Assembly: GCF_029338355.1 (NCBI RefSeq)
Contig: NZ_CP119802.1
Span: 2,542,001 to 2,606,000, forward strand
DNA: 64,000 nt
Origin: Halosegnis marinus
Lineage (GTDB): Archaea; Halobacteriota; Halobacteria; Halobacteriales; Haloarculaceae
Direction: 5' to 3'
The notes beneath the pieces were generated by a model. That model made no database searches, was not told the DNA's origin, and saw only the letters and a list, made by a program, of their open reading frames with translations. A program made the translations under genes and the position numbers. Positions 43,451-51,589 of the stretch are shown in pieces (the first letter of the stretch is position 1; every line of letters begins with the position of its first letter).

Positions 43451-44844
43451 TCGGAATCCGCGCCGTCGGCGCGTACGCGCCCCGGTTCCGCGTGACCGCC
43501 GAGGCGTTCGAGGAGGCGTGGGGCTCGTTCGACGCGCCGGGCGTCGAGACGAAGGCCGTCCCCGACGCCGACGAGGACGCGCTGACGATGGGGTACGAGG
43601 CGGCGACGCGCGCGCTCGACGCGGCCGAGGTCGCCCCGGAGGAAGTGGACTTCCTCGCGTTCGCCTCCACCACCCCGCCGCTCGCGGAGGAGGACCTCAC
43701 CGTCCGGCTCGGCTCCCTGCTCGGGGTCGAGAGCGACGCGACCCGCCACGTCTTCACCGGGAGCACGCGGGCCGGGACGCGCGCGCTCGCGGCGGCGCTC
43801 GACGCCGGCCCCGAACGGGGACTGGTCGTCGTGGCCGACTGCCCGCGCGGCGAGCCGCACGACGCGCGCGAACACGCGGCCGGGGCGGGGGCGGCGGCGT
43901 TCGTCGTCGGTCCCGAGGCGCCGCTCCGGGTCACGGAGCGGGTCGAACACGCCGACGCCTATCCGGGGACGCGGTTCCGCCGGACGGGCGAGGAGCGCGT
44001 CGGGAGCATCGACGCGGGCGTGTACGACCGGAACGCGTTCGTCCGCCCGCTCGCGGCCGCCGTCGAGGACATCGAGGTCGGTGACCTCGACGCCGCGGCG
44101 ATACAGATGCCCGACGGCAAACTCCCCTACCGCGCCGCGGGCGCGATGGGCCTCGACAACGGGACGGTCCACGCGGGCGGCACCGTCTCGACGCTCGGGG
44201 ACACGGGCGCGGCCTCGGTGCCGCTCGGACTCGCGTCGGCACTCTCGGAGGGCGCGGAACGGCTGCTCGCCGTGTCGTGGGGCTCCGGTGCGGGGGCCGA
44301 CGCGTTCCTGCTCGCCGCCGAGGGCGAGGTGCCGGTTTCGCTCGCACTCGACGGGGACGAGGAGGTCAGCTACGCCGAGTACCTCCGCCTGCGCGGAGAG
44401 ATAACGGCCGAGGAGCCGGACGGCGGCGGGGCGTACGTCTCCGTGCCGACGTGGCACCGCTCGCTCCCGCAGCGCCACCGGCTCGTCGCCGGGCGCTGTC
44501 CGGAGTGCGGGACGTACACCTTCCCGCCGGAGGGTGCCTGTCGCGGCTGCGACACGCTGGTCGAGTTCGAGGAGGTCGCGCTGTCCGGCGACGGTACCGT
44601 CGAGGCACAGACGGAGATAGGAAAGGGCGGCGCGCCCCCGGAGTTCGCGGAACTGCAGTCGCGCTCGGGGGCGTTCGGCGTCGCCATCGTCGCGTTCGAC
44701 GCGCCCGACGGCGGCGAGGCGACCGCGCCGGCGATGGTCGTCGGGGACGCCGCCGTCGGCGACCGCGTGGAGGCGACACAGCGGCGCATCTACACGCAGG
44801 AGGGCGTCACCCGGTACGGGTTCAAGGTGCGGCGCGCCGAGTAG
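43444..44844 (+). CDS. HMG-CoA-synthase-like protein fused to DUF35 domain
   Basis: A 466-residue fusion. Residues 1-330 follow the hydroxymethylglutaryl-CoA synthase fold (GIRAVGAYAPRFRV start). Where the catalytic Cys should be, FACKAGT-like in real enzymes, it has GSTRAGT with Thr108; the catalytic Glu position reads ASTTP. Residues 340-466 are a DUF35 rubredoxin-like zinc ribbon (CPEC, CRGC) plus OB fold, the part that in archaea bridges thiolase and HMG-CoA synthase. It is therefore likely non-condensing, perhaps a scaffold or CoA-intermediate carrier for the upstream thiolase. Confidence 0.85.
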   Translation: MSVGIRAVGAYAPRFRVTAEAFEEAWGSFDAPGVETKAVPDADEDALTMGYEAATRALDAAEVAPEEVDFLAFASTTPPLAEEDLTVRLGSLLGVESDATRHVFTGSTRAGTRALAAALDAGPERGLVVVADCPRGEPHDAREHAAGAGAAAFVVGPEAPLRVTERVEHADAYPGTRFRRTGEERVGSIDAGVYDRNAFVRPLAAAVEDIEVGDLDAAAIQMPDGKLPYRAAGAMGLDNGTVHAGGTVSTLGDTGAASVPLGLASALSEGAERLLAVSWGSGAGADAFLLAAEGEVPVSLALDGDEEVSYAEYLRLRGEITAEEPDGGGAYVSVPTWHRSLPQRHRLVAGRCPECGTYTFPPEGACRGCDTLVEFEEVALSGDGTVEAQTEIGKGGAPPEFAELQSRSGAFGVAIVAFDAPDGGEATAPAMVVGDAAVGDRVEATQRRIYTQEGVTRYGFKVRRAE

Positions 44845-44852
44845 CACGAAAC

Positions 44853-44858
44853 CTTACG
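44853..44858 (+). promoter_or_regulatory. TATA element CTTACG
   Basis: Centred 27 nt upstream of ATG 44882, the start of a 12-residue ORF just before the DUF2391 gene. Confidence 0.5.
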
Positions 44859-44881
44859 TCGGGGGCGGCCGCCGGGGGAGT

Positions 44882-44920
44882 ATGAGCCGATTCCCGACCG
44901 GCCGCGCGGGGGTGCGGTGA
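44882..44920 (+). other. 12-residue leader ORF before DUF2391 gene
   Basis: ATG 44882 has the spacing of a leaderless start. The ORF (MSRFPTGRAGVR) stops 1 nt before the GTG at 44922, so coupling is possible. Confidence 0.35.
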
Positions 44921-44921
44921 C

Positions 44922-45488
44922 GTGTCGACCGACGACTACGTCTCCACGGAGGAGGCGAGGCCGGAGGACATCGTCGACGACCTCGCGGACCTGCGGGCGC
45001 AGGTCGCGGACCCCGAGGCCCGAGCGCAGGTGAACGACCTGATGGAACAGGTGGCGGACCTCCAGCCGCGGGGCCTCGGCAACGTCATCGTCGGGTTCGA
45101 CCGCACGGACCTCGCGGAGGCGGCGCTCGGCGCGCTGCTGTTCGGCATCCCGATGTTCGTCGAGGGCGGCACCAACGAGGTCGGCGCGTTCGTCGCCGAC
45201 CGGCCGCTGGCGTTCGTCGGTACGCTCGTCGCCGCGGTGCTTCTCGTCTACGGCATCGTCTACGTCGCGGACTTCCAGGACGTGCGCGTCCACGAGCCGC
45301 TGTTCGGGCTCGTCCCGCGGCGGCTGGCCGGCGTCGTCGGCGCGTCCTTCCTGGTCGCGGCGCTCGGGATGACGCTGTGGGGCCGGGTCGACTGGACCTC
45401 GCCGTGGCTCGCCGTCTGCACGGTGAGCGTCGCGTTCGTCCCGATGTCCATCGGCGCGGCGCTGGGTGACATCATCCCCGGGAGCTAG
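44922..45488 (+). CDS. DUF2391 family membrane protein
   Basis: A 188-residue protein with a hydrophilic N-terminal helix pair (about 1-60) and four membrane helices (about 66-85, 93-115, 133-152, 160-180). The arrangement ALGALLFGIPMFVEGG and GAALGDIIPGS fits DUF2391, a family of unknown function found in archaea and cyanobacteria. GTG start chosen because homology in character begins here. Its stop shares CTAG with the convergent CHAT gene. Confidence 0.78.
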   Translation: MSTDDYVSTEEARPEDIVDDLADLRAQVADPEARAQVNDLMEQVADLQPRGLGNVIVGFDRTDLAEAALGALLFGIPMFVEGGTNEVGAFVADRPLAFVGTLVAAVLLVYGIVYVADFQDVRVHEPLFGLVPRRLAGVVGASFLVAALGMTLWGRVDWTSPWLAVCTVSVAFVPMSIGAALGDIIPGS

Positions 45489-47521
45489 GGCAGGTCCGCG
45501 CGCTCGATGTCGGCGGACCACCGGAGGTCGCCGTCGACGAACACGGGGACGTCCTCCAGGGCGAAGAAGTCGAGGAGGGCGTCCGCTTCGAGCGTGATTT
45601 CCGTGTTCCGCGCGCCGAGGAGACAGGGCGTATCGGTCACGTTCCGAAGTCTCCCGACGGTCCCGATGTGCTCCGACCCACCGGGTGGGGCGTCGGCCGA
45701 GAGGACGTACCGGCCGTCCTCGGCCACCGCGAGCGAGCAGACCGTCGGGACGCCCTGCCGGTCCGCGACGGCGATGGTCGTCCCGTCGCCGACGGTGAGG
45801 TACTGTCCCCCGTTCCCGCCGCGTCGCCGGAGGAGCGCCCCGACTAGCCCGAGCGGGAAGTGGTTGCCGAGCAGCCGCGCGACGTCGATTCCGACCCCGG
45901 TCGCGTCGTGGGTGTTGATGTCCCCGAGCGTGACGACGCCGCCGCGCGCGCCGCTCTCGACGAGGCCGATACCGGCCCGGTACGAGTGGCAGGCGTTCAG
46001 GAGGAACACCGTCACCCCGACCGAGTCGAGGGTCGTGGGGTCGAGGCGGCCGTCCGGACACTCGAGTCCGTCGGCGGTCGCGTGTCCGATGAAGTGGAAG
46101 AAGGACGCTTCCTCGCGAAGCCGTGCGGCGAGTTGTGTCGTCGTCTGCTCGCCGTACACGTCGACGTCGTACTCGAGGCCAGCGCGCTCGCGGTATCGTC
46201 GCCGCACCTCCTCGACCTCCTCGGTCATCGACGGGTCGTTGCAGACGACGACCACGCGCTGGTCGAGCCGGGCGGTCCTGCCGCCCTCCGACGGTTGGAG
46301 CGACTTCGCCGCCCCCAACGGAACCCCGTCGCCGACCCACAGCGTCTCGGTGGCGTCGGCGGTCGGAACGTCGACGAACCGCTCTCCGTCGTCGACAGCC
46401 GTCGCGACGCTCCGGGTCGGTCCGGGCGGGTCGGCGAACCGCCGCAGTGCGACGGCGGCGGCCTCGGTCCCCTCGTACGACGGCGGCCGCGCGGGCCGGA
46501 CGAGCGAGAGGCGGGACACGAGGTCGGGCAACCGTTCGGCGTACTCGGCGTCGGGTTGGACGTACGCGACGGGTGACCACCGCGGACAGTGTGGTATCGT
46601 CCGCTCGGGATCCACCCCGAGGTACGCGGCCAACCGTTCCGGCTCCGGAGCCGCCGCGAGCCGCTCGAAGTCGAGCAGGGGATCGACGGCCGCTGCCTCG
46701 GCAGCGCCGGCCGCGTTGGGACCGTACTGTCGCGCCGCCACGTCACACATGAACACGTGCTTCAGCAGCCGCTCCGGGCTCTCGGTTGGGTTCGAGAGGG
46801 GGAACACGGCGTCGCGCACCTCGACGCGGGGGTCGGAACCCGTCACGAGCGGCGCGCCGAGGTAGTACGCGAGCGGCGCGGCCGTCATGACAGCCTCCGT
46901 CGTCGGTTCGACCGCGACGGTCGTCTCCGAGCGAGCCCGCGGCGCGGTCCCTCGAACGGACCGTTCGTTCCCGATCCGTAGGCGTGGCGGGTGCCCCCTG
47001 AGCGTCGGGTACGACCGGTCCGGCGAGTCCGTCTTGATCGCGCCGCCGAACCGGGAGACCGCCCACGCCAGTCCCTCGGGGTCGGGGGTCGTCGTCACCG
47101 TCCCGGTCGGAGTCTCGTGGTAGGAACGCACGCCGAGGCGGACTCGCGACGGCGCGTCGAAAACGATACTGGCGTCGTCGACCTCCGTCCGTATCTCGAA
47201 GGGTCCCGCTATCCGGACGTACACCTTCATCGAGCCGGAGAGCTCCACGAACCGGCGTCCGGGACCGAACCGTTCGCCGTCCGACTCCGTCAACCGGCAC
47301 ACGATCTCGCCGTCGTCGTCGCGGACGACCACGCCGGCGCTCGCGGTCCCCAACCCCCCCGTCGTGAACTCCCACGCGTTGTCGACCGGGAACGGGAACC
47401 CCTCGGGGGGAACCGGCGTCGGCTCCGTTCCGACCGGACCGAGCGACATCCGCGCGTTCATCGCCGGGTCGACGAGCGTCAGCCCGTCGGCCCCCGACCG
47501 CAGGTCGACGTACTCTCCCAT
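45485..47521 (-). CDS. CHAT-domain cysteine protease with large N-terminal region
   Basis: A 678-residue protein. The last 260 residues form a CHAT domain of the caspase-like clan: His480 in FHFIGHATADG and Cys511 in LLNACHSYRAG are the catalytic dyad. The strand VVVVCNDPSM (about 420) begins the domain, and VVTLGDINTHDATGVG follows the dyad. The first 410 residues contain no TPR or other named repeat; they are rich in beta strands and contain a short Cys-bearing FMCDVAARQYG segment. CHAT proteases elsewhere act in abortive-infection or gasdermin systems; no such partner is adjacent here. Its own TATA box (TTTATAC) gives a leaderless start. Confidence 0.85.
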   Translation of the reverse strand: MGEYVDLRSGADGLTLVDPAMNARMSLGPVGTEPTPVPPEGFPFPVDNAWEFTTGGLGTASAGVVVRDDDGEIVCRLTESDGERFGPGRRFVELSGSMKVYVRIAGPFEIRTEVDDASIVFDAPSRVRLGVRSYHETPTGTVTTTPDPEGLAWAVSRFGGAIKTDSPDRSYPTLRGHPPRLRIGNERSVRGTAPRARSETTVAVEPTTEAVMTAAPLAYYLGAPLVTGSDPRVEVRDAVFPLSNPTESPERLLKHVFMCDVAARQYGPNAAGAAEAAAVDPLLDFERLAAAPEPERLAAYLGVDPERTIPHCPRWSPVAYVQPDAEYAERLPDLVSRLSLVRPARPPSYEGTEAAAVALRRFADPPGPTRSVATAVDDGERFVDVPTADATETLWVGDGVPLGAAKSLQPSEGGRTARLDQRVVVVCNDPSMTEEVEEVRRRYRERAGLEYDVDVYGEQTTTQLAARLREEASFFHFIGHATADGLECPDGRLDPTTLDSVGVTVFLLNACHSYRAGIGLVESGARGGVVTLGDINTHDATGVGIDVARLLGNHFPLGLVGALLRRRGGNGGQYLTVGDGTTIAVADRQGVPTVCSLAVAEDGRYVLSADAPPGGSEHIGTVGRLRNVTDTPCLLGARNTEITLEADALLDFFALEDVPVFVDGDLRWSADIERADLP

Positions 47522-47544
47522 TCAAACGGAGTTCGTATCAGCGC

Positions 47545-47551
47545 GTATAAA
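47545..47551 (-). promoter_or_regulatory. TATA element TTTATAC for the CHAT gene
   Basis: Near-consensus box centred 27 nt upstream of ATG 47521. Confidence 0.7.
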
Positions 47552-47590
47552 TGTATGCTCCCGGAGCCGGTCCCGGTCCGGCCCGAAAGG

Positions 47591-47598
47591 GTCAAAAC
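47591..47598 (+). promoter_or_regulatory. TATA-like element GTCAAAAC for the TbsP-like gene
   Basis: Centred 26 nt before GTG 47621 and supports that start. Confidence 0.5.
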
Positions 47599-47620
47599 GG
47601 TTCCTCGAGTACTCTCGGAC

Positions 47621-48448
47621 GTGTCAGAGGAAGTATCCGCCGGGCAGCTCTCCACCGTGCTCCGTGACGCGCTCGCGGGCGGCGGAGCGGCGACGGTAAC
47701 GTGTACGGACGCGACGGTGTTGTTCGCCGCGGTCCGGGCGCTCGACGCGCTCGACGGGAGCGACAGGCCCGACGAGACGCGGCTTCTCGCGACCGACGGG
47801 GCGGCGAAGGCCGCCTCGCGCGACTTCGTGACGGCGACGGCGTTCGCCGACCTGCGGGCCGACGACGCCGCGGCGCTTCGGACGGTCGACCCCGCCGCCC
47901 TCCCCGAGCCGATGGTCGTGACCGACGAGAGCGTCGTCCCGGTGTTGCGGGGGGTTCCCTGCAAGAGCGTGACGGTGCGGGTGGCGGACACGACGCTCCG
48001 GAGCGAGTACACCGACGCGCTCTCGACACGGTGGGACGACGCCGAGGGGTACGACCTCGACTCGTACCCGCGCTCGGACTTCCTCGCGTCGTTGAGCGAC
48101 AAGTTCGGCGACGCGTTCCGCGCCGACTTCGAGCGGGCGCTCGCCGCGCCGGACACCCGCGGCCCGGGCGACGGGGTCGACCCCGTGGACCTGCTCGTTC
48201 TCGTCGCGGCGAAACACGGCGAGCAGTCGTACGAACTCAACCGCTGGGGCGAGTCGTTCGGCGTCGCGAGCGTCGGGAAGTTCTCGCAGTCGAAGCGCCG
48301 GCTGGAGGAGATCGGTCTCGTGGAGACGGAGAAGGTCCAGACCGGCTCCGTGGGACGGCCGCGCCAGCGGCTCCGCATCGGGCTGGACGACCTCGCGGGC
48401 GCGGACGCGGAGGAACTCGTGGGGGCGATGCGGTCCGTCCTCGGCTAG
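47621..48448 (+). CDS. DUF5821/TbsP-like transcription regulator
   Basis: A 275-residue protein with the layout of the haloarchaeal DUF5821 family, which includes TbsP, a regulator working with TrmB in sugar metabolism and cell shape of Haloferax. The N-terminal half is a Rossmann-like module (TVTCTDATVLFAAVRALDAL, LVVTDESVVPVLRGV), and the C-terminal half a winged helix (YELNRWGESFGVASVGKFSQSKRRLEEIGLVETEKV, then VGRPRQRLRIG). It is divergent from the CHAT gene across a 99-nt gap. The target genes are not known; autoregulation or control of CHAT is possible. Confidence 0.72.
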   Translation: MSEEVSAGQLSTVLRDALAGGGAATVTCTDATVLFAAVRALDALDGSDRPDETRLLATDGAAKAASRDFVTATAFADLRADDAAALRTVDPAALPEPMVVTDESVVPVLRGVPCKSVTVRVADTTLRSEYTDALSTRWDDAEGYDLDSYPRSDFLASLSDKFGDAFRADFERALAAPDTRGPGDGVDPVDLLVLVAAKHGEQSYELNRWGESFGVASVGKFSQSKRRLEEIGLVETEKVQTGSVGRPRQRLRIGLDDLAGADAEELVGAMRSVLG

Positions 48449-48464
48449 CGGCCCTTTTGAAAAG

Positions 48465-48472
48465 CGTTAAAC
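48465..48472 (+). promoter_or_regulatory. TATA element CGTTAAAC
   Basis: Centred 27 nt upstream of ATG 48495. Confidence 0.6.
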
Positions 48473-48494
48473 CCGACCGTCACGCAACGCGGGT

Positions 48495-48674
48495 ATGAGC
48501 GAATCCGAGCAGAAGCGCGCACGCAAGTGCGTCTCCTGCGGAATCAACATCTCCGGGACGGCCGCCGCCCGGTTCAAGTGTCCCGACTGCGGGCACGAGA
48601 TATTCCGCTGCGCGAAGTGCCGCAAGCAGAGCAACCTCTACGAGTGCCCGGACTGCGGGTTCACGGGGCCGTAA
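48495..48674 (+). CDS. Small zinc-ribbon protein linked to translation (COG2888-like)
   Basis: A 59-residue protein with four CxxC pairs: CVSC, CPDC, CAKC and CPDC. It should bind two zinc ions. The Haloferax homologue of this family is a small zinc-finger protein next to aEF1-beta, and COG2888 is described as a zinc-ribbon RNA-binding protein in translation. The gene for aEF1-beta follows after 2 nt here too. Confidence 0.9.
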   Translation: MSESEQKRARKCVSCGINISGTAAARFKCPDCGHEIFRCAKCRKQSNLYECPDCGFTGP

Positions 48675-48676
48675 CG

Positions 48677-48943
48677 ATGGGGAAGGTCGCCGTCAAGCTC
48701 AAGGTCATGCCGCAGAACCCCGAGGTCGACCTCGACGATCTCCAGGACCGCCTGGAGGCCTCCCTCCCGGAGGGCGCGAAGGTCCGCGGTTTCGACCGCG
48801 ACGACGTCGCGTTCGGGCTCGTGGCGCTGCTCCCGACCGTCATCGTCCCGGACGACGCCGGCGGCAGCGAGGCCGTCGAGGAGGCGTTCTCCGGCGTGGA
48901 GGGCGTCGAGTCCGTCGCCGTCGAATCGCAGGGTCGCCTGTAA
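48677..48943 (+). CDS. ef1b: Translation elongation factor aEF1-beta
   Basis: An 88-residue guanine-nucleotide exchange factor for archaeal EF1-alpha. The ferredoxin-like fold is recognisable as [35 protein letters not shown], and [15 protein letters not shown] at the C-terminus. Length is normal. Cotranscribed with the zinc-ribbon gene. Confidence 0.95.
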   Translation: MGKVAVKLKVMPQNPEVDLDDLQDRLEASLPEGAKVRGFDRDDVAFGLVALLPTVIVPDDAGGSEAVEEAFSGVEGVESVAVESQGRL

Positions 48944-48994
48944 CGCCGTCTCCGTCTTTTTCCGCGACGCTCCGTCCGCGAGCCGCCGGTATAG

Positions 48995-50158
48995 TCAGTA
49001 GAGCCCCGCCGCCTCGAACGCCCGCCGTAGGTCGGCTTCGAGGTCGTCCGCGTGTTCGACGCCCACCGAGGCGCGGATGAGTCCGTCCGTGAGGCCGATG
49101 GCCTCCCGCTCCTCCGGCGGGATGGCCGCGTGGGTCATCGCCGCGGGCTGTTCGATGAGGCTCTCGACGCCGCCGAGCGACTCCGCGAGCGTGAACACCT
49201 CGGTCTCGGAGACGACCGTGCCCGCCTCGTCGAGGGTGGCGTCGAGTTCGAACGAGAGCATCCCGCCGAAGTCGTCCATCTGTCGGGCCGCGAGGTCGTG
49301 TTGCGGGTGCGACTCCAGCCCGGGGTAGTAGACGCGGTCGACGCACGACTGGCCCTGGAGCCACGCCGCGAGGCGGCGGGCGTTCTCACAGTGGCGGTCC
49401 ATGCGCACGGGGAGCGTCTTGGTGCCCCGGAGGACGAGGAAGCAGTCGAACGGGCCGGGCGTCGCGCCGACGGCGTTCTGGTAGAAGCCGATACGCTCGT
49501 CGAGGTCGGCGTCGTCCGTCACGAGCGCGCCGCCGACGGTGTCGGAGTGGCCCCCGAGGTACTTCGTCAGCGAGTGGGAGACGATGTCCGCGCCGTGTTC
49601 GAGCGGGCGCTGGAGGTACGGCGTGGCGAACGTGTTGTCCACCGCACACAGCGCGCCGGCGGCGTGAGCGACCTCCGCGAGCGCGCCGATGTCGGCGATG
49701 CGCATGAGGGGGTTCGTCGGCGTCTCGACCCAGACGAGTTCCGTCTCGGGGCGGACGGCGTCGGCGACGGCCTCGGGGTCCGTGGTGTCCACGAACGAGA
49801 AGGAGAGGTCGTACTCCTCGTACACCTGCGTGAAGATGCGGTGGGTGCCGCCGTACACGTCGTCGCTCGTGACGACGTGGTCGCCCGCCGACAGCAGATT
49901 GAGGACGGTGTTGATGGCGCCCATCCCCGAGGAGAAGGCGCGGCCGTGGGCGCCCCCCTCCAGCGCGGCGAGGTTGGCTTCGAGGTCCGTCCGCGTGGGG
50001 TTGCCCGTCCGGGAGTACTCGTAGCCCCGGTGGGCGCCGGGGGCGTCCTGTTCGTAGGTGGAGTTCGCGTGGATGGGCGTCATCAGCGCGCCCGTCTCGG
50101 GGTCCGGCTCCTGGCCGGCGTGGATGGCCCGCGTCTCGATACGGGAGTCGTCGTCCAT
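48995..50158 (-). CDS. Cystathionine gamma-synthase/lyase family PLP enzyme
   Basis: A 387-residue trans-sulfuration enzyme of the Cys/Met metabolism PLP family. The cofactor lysine is Lys199 in SHSLTKYLGGH; YEYSRTGNPTR near 46 and FSSGMGAINTVLN near 75 hold substrate and phosphate. Sequence alone cannot separate synthase from lyase activity. The protein has normal length and a clean TATA element. It is not linked to the metE pair 5 kb away, but both serve methionine and cysteine metabolism. Confidence 0.92.
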   Translation of the reverse strand: MDDDSRIETRAIHAGQEPDPETGALMTPIHANSTYEQDAPGAHRGYEYSRTGNPTRTDLEANLAALEGGAHGRAFSSGMGAINTVLNLLSAGDHVVTSDDVYGGTHRIFTQVYEEYDLSFSFVDTTDPEAVADAVRPETELVWVETPTNPLMRIADIGALAEVAHAAGALCAVDNTFATPYLQRPLEHGADIVSHSLTKYLGGHSDTVGGALVTDDADLDERIGFYQNAVGATPGPFDCFLVLRGTKTLPVRMDRHCENARRLAAWLQGQSCVDRVYYPGLESHPQHDLAARQMDDFGGMLSFELDATLDEAGTVVSETEVFTLAESLGGVESLIEQPAAMTHAAIPPEEREAIGLTDGLIRASVGVEHADDLEADLRRAFEAAGLY

Positions 50159-50180
50159 GCCCGGGCTGTGTCGCCCCGGC

Positions 50181-50187
50181 GTATATC
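50181..50187 (-). promoter_or_regulatory. TATA element GATATAC for the PLP enzyme
   Basis: Centred 26 nt upstream of ATG 50158. Confidence 0.6.
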
Positions 50188-50233
50188 ACTGTCCGTCCGC
50201 CGGGGTCGCGCGCGCCCGGCCCCGTAACGCACG

Positions 50234-50241
50234 TTTTATAA
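50234..50241 (+). promoter_or_regulatory. TATA element TTTTATAA for rpl21e operon
   Basis: Near-consensus box, centred 34 nt upstream of ATG 50271, so a very short leader of about 8 nt is expected. Confidence 0.65.
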
Positions 50242-50270
50242 CGCTGACCGGGTAACGGGGGAACACGACT

Positions 50271-50567
50271 ATGCCGAGTTCCAACGGTCCGCTCCACGGC
50301 ACGCGAAACAAGCTGAAGAACAAACCCCGCGAGCGCGGCACCTCGCCGCCGCAGCGCTCGGTCGAGGAGTACGAGCCGGGCGAGAAGGTCCACCTGAAGA
50401 TCGACCCGTCGGTCCCGAAGGGACGCTTCCACCCGCGCTTCTCCGGCCACACGGGCACCGTCGAGGCCAAGCAGGGCCGCGCGTACAAGGTCCGCATCAC
50501 GGACGGCGGGAAGGAGAAGTCGCTCATCGCGAACCCCGCACACCTCCGGCGTCAGGTCAACGAGTAG
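50271..50567 (+). CDS. rpl21e: Large ribosomal subunit protein eL21
   Basis: A 98-residue L21e with the family blocks [54 protein letters not shown] and the C-terminal IANPAHLRR. First gene of the conserved archaeal group rpl21e-rpoF-DUF655-rsmA. It abuts the rpoF ATG without a gap. Confidence 0.97.
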   Translation: MPSSNGPLHGTRNKLKNKPRERGTSPPQRSVEEYEPGEKVHLKIDPSVPKGRFHPRFSGHTGTVEAKQGRAYKVRITDGGKEKSLIANPAHLRRQVNE

Positions 50568-50924
50568 ATGACGATCTTCAAGGAGATCGTCGGCGAGGAG
50601 TACCTCACCGTCTCCGAGGTGAAGGAGGACCTCGCCGTCATCGAGGAGGAGCGCGCGCTCGACGAGGAGCGCGAGATGCCCTACGAACTGGCGCGTGCAA
50701 TCGAGCACGCGAACCGGTTCGCCGAGTTCGACGCCGAGGACGCCGTCGCACTCGTCGAGGAGCTTCAGGAACTGGAGAAGGTCGACGAGGCGACCGCCTA
50801 CAAGATAACCAACCTGCTGCCGGCGGACCGCGACGAACTCCGGGCCATCTACGCGCAGGAGCGCTACTCGCTGTCGGGCGACGAACTCGACGACGTGCTC
50901 GACGTCGTCGCGAAGTACGCCTGA
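50568..50924 (+). CDS. rpoF: RNA polymerase subunit F (Rpo4)
   Basis: A 118-residue homologue of Rpb4, which with subunit E forms the RNA polymerase stalk. Features are IFKEIVGEEYLTVSEVKEDL at the start and an HRDC-like helical end, KITNLLPADRDELRAIYAQERYSL. It starts directly after the rpl21e stop. No start ambiguity. Confidence 0.95.
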   Translation: MTIFKEIVGEEYLTVSEVKEDLAVIEEERALDEEREMPYELARAIEHANRFAEFDAEDAVALVEELQELEKVDEATAYKITNLLPADRDELRAIYAQERYSLSGDELDDVLDVVAKYA

Positions 50925-50936
50925 GTCCACGACGCA

Positions 50937-50946
50937 TTTTAAATAC
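50937..50946 (+). promoter_or_regulatory. TATA element TTTTAAATAC for DUF655 gene
   Basis: Strong AT-rich box centred 27 nt before ATG 50968, so this gene has its own promoter inside the conserved gene group. Confidence 0.65.
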
Positions 50947-50967
50947 GCGCTCGTACTATCCGGTGAC

Positions 50968-51540
50968 ATGACCGACTCCGGGAGCGACGAGCGCGTCGAG
51001 GCCGTCGTACTGGACTCGTTACCCAACGGGCGGCCCGACGACACGCGGCCGCAGTACCAGAAGGACCCGCTCGCGTACGCGCTCGGCGTCGAGGACTTCC
51101 GCCTGTACGAGCTCACGCTCACCGAGGAGGCACACGTCCTCGTCGGCGACCGCCTGCTCGTGGAGCCGCGCGGCGAGCGCGACGAGGTGGCCTCGGCCCG
51201 GCGTATCGGCTTCGACGACCTGCCGGGCGCGGCCCGCTCCGAACTGGAGTACGCCGTCGAGGAGCTCATCGACGCCGACGAGGAGCGGTTCGTCGGCTTC
51301 TACAACGACGCCCAGCCCATCACGCTGCGGCTCCACCAGCTGAACCTCCTGCCGGGCATCGGGAAGAAGCTGCGCAACGACATCCTCGACGAGCGCAAGC
51401 GGAAGCCGTTCGAGTCGTTCGAGGAGCTGACGGAGCGCGTCTCCGGCCTCCACAAGCCGCGGGAGGTCCTCGCCGAACGCATCGCCGAGGAACTCCGCGA
51501 GGACGACCTGAAGTACCGCATCTTCGTCCGGGGCGAGTAG
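50968..51540 (+). CDS. DUF655 RNA-binding protein
   Basis: A 190-residue protein of the DUF655 family, always found between rpoF and rsmA in archaea. The N-terminal half is an OB-like domain (EAVVLDSLPNG...VGDRLLVEP), and the C-terminal half has a helix-hairpin-helix: LLPGIGKKLRNDILDERK and FESFEELTERVSGL. Structure of homologues and context suggest binding to rRNA or tRNA in ribosome assembly; the precise role is unknown. Confidence 0.92.
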   Translation: MTDSGSDERVEAVVLDSLPNGRPDDTRPQYQKDPLAYALGVEDFRLYELTLTEEAHVLVGDRLLVEPRGERDEVASARRIGFDDLPGAARSELEYAVEELIDADEERFVGFYNDAQPITLRLHQLNLLPGIGKKLRNDILDERKRKPFESFEELTERVSGLHKPREVLAERIAEELREDDLKYRIFVRGE

Positions 51541-51559
51541 CCGTCCCGGGTCGTGAAGG

Positions 51560-51567
51560 CTTTTCAT
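51560..51567 (+). promoter_or_regulatory. TATA-like element CTTTTCAT for rsmA
   Basis: Centred 27 nt upstream of GTG 51590, so it supports the GTG start. Confidence 0.5.
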
Positions 51568-51589
51568 CGGGCGTGCCGAACGGCGGGTA

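Noticed and set aside
41019-43934. A 971-residue minus-strand frame across mobA and the thiolase
   Set aside because: It covers three recognised genes in the wrong frame or strand and has no motif.
45485-48448. CHAT gene plus regulator as a defence island
   Set aside because: There is no nuclease, toxin, transposase, CRISPR or phage gene nearby; flanking genes are housekeeping. Kept as a protease finding only.
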